Part shown: positions 6,043 to 8,832 of the stretch, piece by piece | Numbering within the stretch: the stretch's first letter is position 1 | Layout: each line of letters begins with the position of its first letter | Assembly: GCA_009837685.1 (NCBI GenBank) | Contig: VXTA01000159.1 | Location: 1,790-10,621 of the forward strand | Length of the DNA: 8,832 nucleotides | Reading direction: 5' to 3' | Origin: Chloroflexota bacterium | GTDB taxonomy: Bacteria > Chloroflexota > Dehalococcoidia > Lucifugimonadales > Lucifugimonadaceae | The notes under the pieces: generated by a model | The model's input: only the letters and a program-made list of their open reading frames with translations | The model's database searches: none | What the model was told of the DNA's origin: nothing | Translations under genes and position numbers: made by a program

Positions 6043-6913
6043 CGGTTGTCTCCTCCTCGTCCGAGTTGTCGTTGTCTTGGTTGCGTTCCGCGAGCTCGGT
6101 CTTTGCCGCTATCGCTTCGGCCCGCGTTTCTGCTGTGCCTAGATACAGCTTGCCAAACAGCTCGATGGGCTGTTTGCCGCCGACGAAGTATTGGATAAAC
6201 ACGCCGACGATGTTGGATAGCAATATGTAAATGCCGAGACCGGCTGGGAACTGATATGTAAAGACGCCGATCATTACCGGCATCATCCACTGCATGATTC
6301 GTTGTTGCGACTGCTGCCGCTCATCCATTGCGATGGTTGATGACATCTTGGTGGTGATGAACATTGATGCCCCGACCAACACCGGAAGTACGAAGTTCAA
6401 AGGCAGGTAGACCTGCGAAACCGTGTCTGCGAGGTCGATGCCCAAGAACAGGCGGCTGAAAGGCACGTCCGCGCTCGCGGGGTTCCAGGCGTAGAAGGAC
6501 GCCGACAAATTGGCCATGCCTTCCGGTGTGGTGGGCATGGTTCGGATGATGGCACGGTAGAAGCCGATCCAGATGGGCATCTGGATGACCATCGGTCCGA
6601 GGCATCCGATCGGGTTTACGCCGGCCTCGCGATACAGCGCCATGGATTCGCTCGATTGCGCTCTACGGCTCTCAGAATCTTTCTTGTCCTTATATTTGTC
6701 CTGGATCGCCTTCATGCGAGGTTGCAAAGCCTGCAACTTCTTCATCTGACGGGTCTGGCGGACCGTGAGCGGGATCATCAATACACGCACGATGACTGTG
6801 AAGACGATGATGCTCAACCCGTAGTTGAGGAACAGATAGTGATACAACAGCGCAAGCGCGTTGATCATCGGGCGCATGATGCCCTGATCCCAGATGAGGC
6901 CGAGGAATTCCAT
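5945..6913 (-). CDS. yidC: Membrane protein insertase YidC/Oxa1 family
   Basis: Inserts and folds membrane proteins, alone or with SecYEG. It has 322 residues and the short Gram-positive-type architecture, without the large periplasmic domain of E. coli YidC. Helices: TM1 about 32-49 (YGLSIIVFTVIVRVLMIPLT) with the groove arginine R43; a basic cytoplasmic hairpin (about 51-92, RQTRQMKKLQALQPRMKAIQ); TM2 about 98-121 (NPIGCLGPMVIQMPIWIGFY); TM3 about 168-188; TM4 about 206-222; TM5 about 225-244 (GLGIYILLSNIVGVFIQYFV). The tail (about 255-322) is first acidic (NSDEEETTDDD), then extremely basic (RRRARNSRRRARRRRH); such basic tails bind ribosomes in some YidC/Oxa1 proteins. The start is ATG 6913, with GGAGGA 7 nt upstream; the in-frame GTG at 6928 overlaps that site and is less likely. 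The last 98 bp overlap jag. Confidence 0.96.
   Translation of the reverse strand: MEFLGLIWDQGIMRPMINALALLYHYLFLNYGLSIIVFTVIVRVLMIPLTVRQTRQMKKLQALQPRMKAIQDKYKDKKDSESRRAQSSESMALYREAGVNPIGCLGPMVIQMPIWIGFYRAIIRTMPTTPEGMANLSASFYAWNPASADVPFSRLFLGIDLADTVSQVYLPLNFVLPVLVGASMFITTKMSSTIAMDERQQSQQRIMQWMMPVMIGVFTYQFPAGLGIYILLSNIVGVFIQYFVGGKQPIELFGKLYLGTAETRAEAIAAKTELAERNQDNDNSDEEETTDDDSTSIHRQERTRGNRRRARNSRRRARRRRH
6051..6057 (-). promoter_or_regulatory. Shine-Dalgarno of jag, inside yidC
   Basis: AGGAGGA on the minus strand, 8 nt before the jag ATG at 6042. The same bases encode part of the acidic Glu run (EEE) in the YidC tail, so the site is under two constraints. It decides the jag start and shows that the overlap is real rather than a misplaced start. 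Confidence 0.85.
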
Positions 6914-6920
6914 CAGTGGA

Positions 6921-6926
6921 TCCTCC
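6921..6926 (-). promoter_or_regulatory. Shine-Dalgarno deciding the yidC start
   Basis: GGAGGA on the minus strand, 7 nt before ATG 6913. An upstream GTG (6928) in the same frame would place this site inside the gene and has no such element of its own. Confidence 0.75.
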
Positions 6927-6968
6927 ACGCGCTTAAATCACTGTTGGCGCGCGGTCTAAACCATGTGA

Positions 6969-8210
6969 TCATTCGCACGTTGCACCGTCCTTCAGGACTC
7001 GACATCCTTGTAGGATTTGGTCACTCGGCGAGTACCATTTGAGTTCGCCGTCCAAGGTGTGTATGTAGACGAAGTCGTTGATGAGGACCGGTGCGGATTT
7101 GACCGCGCTGTCTGTGGGGAAAGTGCCGATGATCTGACCATCGTTGACGTTGATGACGTGGACGTCTTCGGTTCCTGACGGGACGGCAAGGACGCGTTGG
7201 GTGAACTCGTTGCGGACACGATCGAAAAGGAGGGGTGCGCCGATTACCTGTCCGTCGATTCTTGTGCTCCAGATGGGGTTGCCTGTTGAGATGTCCAGAG
7301 CATAGATGTGGCCGCCGAGGGTAGAGACGTAGATGGCTCCTTTTTGGTCGTCGGGTATCCCTTCTGCCCAGACCCATGCTTCGGCATCGAACTGCCAATC
7401 GAGTGATTGCGATTTTGGATTGAGTCGGTAGAAGTTGCTTGCTAGATCTCCGAAGTAGATGGCGCCTTGATGGAATACGACAGGGCCGGTGATGGCGCCT
7501 TCAGAGGAGTATCGCCATTTGACTCGTTCGGGAACGTCGTCTTCTGAGATGTCAATGGCGTAAAGAGTTCCTGCGCTGGTGCCGACATATGCAGTGTTGG
7601 TTGCGTCGTCAACCGCGACTTCGCCCCAAACTTCGCCATCCAGAGGTTCCCGCCATGCGACGCGTCGCCCGGCGTTGGGGTCGGCGCTAAAGGCATAGAG
7701 GTATCCAGGTGGCTCGCGTTCGTCGTCTACCGGACCTGTGCCTATGAGCAACAGACCGTTGGCGGTGGGTTGGAGTTGCCCGACTAGTTTGGTTCGCAGA
7801 GGAAAACTACCTGAATTCCAAGCTAATCCGCCGCTGTCGATCGAGACGCTGAAAACTTCGCCGTCGCAATTGGAGCCAGCGCAGGTGTAACCAGCTGCGT
7901 ATACGGCACCGTCTTGAATAACGGGCGCGCCATAAATCGCGCCTAGGCCGTTAGGCTTTTTGCGCACTCCATCCAGCTCATACGGGTATAGCCAGTTGAC
8001 ATCGAATGCGTGGCTCACGGCATCGATTCTGACCAATACACCGTCGAGGTTGCCGACGTAGATGAAGTTTCCGTCGGAGACTGGAGCGGACCAGCGTCCT
8101 TGGGGGGTCAGGTCGTTCAAACATCCGGTCAATGCAACGGCGCTCACGATCGCGAGAACCGACGCGAGTAGAACGCGCCGGATTTGTCGTGCGCCGAGTA
8201 GTGGTCTCAT
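6969..8210 (-). CDS. Lipoprotein with PQQ-type eight-bladed beta-propeller (BamB-like fold)
   Basis: 413 residues. A lipoprotein signal peptide (basic RRVLL, hydrophobic core, lipobox LTGC with C30 lipidated) places it on the outer face of the membrane. After it, eight PQQ-type blade repeats can be counted, starting near residues 40, 90, 143, 193, 239, 279, 320 and 369. They follow patterns such as [20 protein letters not shown] and [20 protein letters not shown]. Blade number and fold resemble BamB, but the resemblance is structural and no outer-membrane role is implied. Two close Cys pairs (C110/C115, C403/C412) could be disulfides, fitting an exported protein. There is no enzyme-type PQQ site that I can recognise, so binding or scaffolding is likelier than catalysis. 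ATG 8210 is chosen because it forms ATGA with the yidD stop and directly precedes the signal peptide; the frame is open to an ATG at 8330, which lies inside yidD. The gene sits between yidD and yidC, suggesting a link to membrane-protein biogenesis (inference). Confidence 0.9.
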   Translation of the reverse strand: MRPLLGARQIRRVLLASVLAIVSAVALTGCLNDLTPQGRWSAPVSDGNFIYVGNLDGVLVRIDAVSHAFDVNWLYPYELDGVRKKPNGLGAIYGAPVIQDGAVYAAGYTCAGSNCDGEVFSVSIDSGGLAWNSGSFPLRTKLVGQLQPTANGLLLIGTGPVDDEREPPGYLYAFSADPNAGRRVAWREPLDGEVWGEVAVDDATNTAYVGTSAGTLYAIDISEDDVPERVKWRYSSEGAITGPVVFHQGAIYFGDLASNFYRLNPKSQSLDWQFDAEAWVWAEGIPDDQKGAIYVSTLGGHIYALDISTGNPIWSTRIDGQVIGAPLLFDRVRNEFTQRVLAVPSGTEDVHVINVNDGQIIGTFPTDSAVKSAPVLINDFVYIHTLDGELKWYSPSDQILQGCRVLKDGATCE

Positions 8211-8473
8211 TGGACCTGAGTCTCGCTGCTGCATTTGGTCGATATGGTGTCTTCGTTGCGAACCGGTACCGGGTCCAATCCGCCAGTCGTGAATGGGTTG
8301 CATCGGGCGATTCGCTTCACACCCATCCAAACCCCTCTCGACACGCCATGAACCTCGATTGCTTCAGCCGCGTACTCGGAACAAGTCGGCTGGTAGATGC
8401 AGGTGCTGGGTAGATACGGAGATACCGCAAGTTTGTAGAACTTGATGAGCGCCAACGCGGATTTCGCTATCAC
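8207..8473 (-). CDS. yidD: Membrane protein insertion efficiency factor YidD
   Basis: Small membrane-associated protein, 88 residues, that aids YidC-dependent insertion. An amphipathic N-terminus ([20 protein letters not shown]) leads into the family signature with conserved cysteines C25, C31 and C58: [19 protein letters not shown], then [20 protein letters not shown] and LDPVP ending at residue 70. About 18 further residues ([18 protein letters not shown]) form a non-conserved tail. The start is a GTG at 8473, giving the expected N-terminus, with GAGGTG 5 nt upstream. It begins 4 bp after the rnpA stop, and its TGA overlaps the ATG of the propeller lipoprotein as ATGA, so the three genes are almost certainly co-transcribed and translationally coupled. 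Confidence 0.96.
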   Translation of the reverse strand: MIAKSALALIKFYKLAVSPYLPSTCIYQPTCSEYAAEAIEVHGVSRGVWMGVKRIARCNPFTTGGLDPVPVRNEDTISTKCSSETQVQ

Positions 8474-8477
8474 ACTC

Positions 8478-8832
8478 TCACCTCGACGTGCTCTTGGAGC
8501 GCGTTCGATTGCCAGACTTCAGGCGTCGAAAGAGCCTGTTTACCGATCCAGCCAGCTTTTCCGATGTAGCGTCTGCCGCTGCCGGGAAGGCGTATATGAC
8601 GTAGTCCCATCCTTTAGGGTGGTCCGATTTTCCGACAATCGCTCTTAGACGTCGCTTGATTCGGTTTCTCACCACCGCTCCGCCGACGCGTTTCGGAATT
8701 GCGAAACCGTAACGCGAATCGGCATCGGGTAGCTCCGATCTGACCGCAGTAATCGAAAGCAGTGCGTCTCGGGCCCGTTTGCCGTCTCTTAGTGCTCTTC
8801 GGAACTCTTCGCGACGGCGCAACCGTCGATGC
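8478..8832 (-). CDS. rnpA: Ribonuclease P protein component, 5' end beyond the window
   Basis: Protein subunit of RNase P, which with the RNA subunit removes tRNA 5' leaders. 117 complete residues are visible, close to the usual 110-125. The N-terminal motif [20 protein letters not shown], the central [17 protein letters not shown] and the RNR signature ([12 protein letters not shown]) are diagnostic. The C-terminal helix region ends in a basic tail ([19 protein letters not shown]). A TTG at 8822 could be read as a start, but it encodes the Leu of the conserved RLRRREEF motif. The frame continues through HRR to the window edge, so the true start is most likely just outside, probably downstream of rpmH as in most bacteria. 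Its TGA at 8478 is 4 bp before yidD. Confidence 0.95.
   Translation of the reverse strand, partial: HRRLRRREEFRRALRDGKRARDALLSITAVRSELPDADSRYGFAIPKRVGGAVVRNRIKRRLRAIVGKSDHPKGWDYVIYAFPAAADATSEKLAGSVNRLFRRLKSGNRTRSKSTSR
8479..8484 (-). promoter_or_regulatory. Shine-Dalgarno of yidD, overlapping the rnpA stop
   Basis: GAGGTG on the minus strand, 5 nt before the GTG start at 8473. Its last two bases are the first two of the rnpA TGA, an arrangement that favours coupled translation. Confidence 0.65.

Noticed and set aside
6914..6928. GTG start of yidC 15 bp upstream
   Set aside because: It overlaps the Shine-Dalgarno that is correctly spaced for ATG 6913.
8211..8330. 40-residue N-terminal extension of the propeller lipoprotein
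   Set aside because: It would place a hydrophilic segment before a clear lipoprotein signal peptide and overlap yidD by 120 bp; the ATGA coupling at 8210 explains the start better.
8820..8822. TTG as the rnpA start
   Set aside because: The codon encodes the Leu of the conserved RLRRREEF motif and the frame stays open to the window edge, so the gene is more likely truncated by the edge.

Overview
All genes in this window read on the minus strand, so transcription runs from high to low coordinates. Two blocks are visible. The upstream block (8832 to about 4900) is the conserved RNase P / membrane-insertase cluster: rnpA (5' end outside the window), yidD, a lipoprotein with an eight-bladed PQQ-type beta-propeller, yidC and jag/khpB. 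The genes are very tightly packed: 4 bp between rnpA and yidD, an ATGA stop/start overlap between yidD and the propeller gene, 55 bp before yidC, and a 98-bp overlap between yidC and jag. A GC-rich stem-loop followed by a T-rich run (4900-4920) probably ends this block.

The downstream block (about 4880 to 859) is an oligopeptide/nickel-type ABC importer: a very long lipoprotein substrate-binding protein, then DppB-like and DppC-like permeases. A candidate promoter and a strong Shine-Dalgarno precede the binding protein. A 136-bp spacer with a perfect 15-bp stem-loop separates it from the permeases. No ATPase gene is present. After dppC, a 139-bp spacer leads to an Amt-family ammonium channel gene whose 3' part is cut by the window start.

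The organism is probably a member of the Chloroflexota (the SAR202/Dehalococcoidia side is plausible). The main clue is the binding protein's Val/Glu/Lys-rich repeat stalk (VEVPVEVEKEVVREV repeated) followed by a Thr/Pro linker, a style I associate with Chloroflexota binding proteins. The Gram-positive-type YidC with Jag and the moderate base composition are compatible. This is inference; no marker gene settles it.

Functionally, the upstream block concerns tRNA 5' maturation (rnpA) and insertion or folding of membrane proteins (yidD, yidC, the RNA-binding jag, and possibly the propeller lipoprotein). The downstream block is nutrient uptake: peptides or a similar small solute, plus ammonium. 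Nothing resembles a mobile element, CRISPR array, defence system, tRNA or rRNA. No gene-free stretch exceeds 300 bases; the longest is 4837-5031. I see no clearly new system. The most interesting points are the propeller lipoprotein inserted in the insertase operon and the arginine-rich YidC tail encoded over the start of jag.
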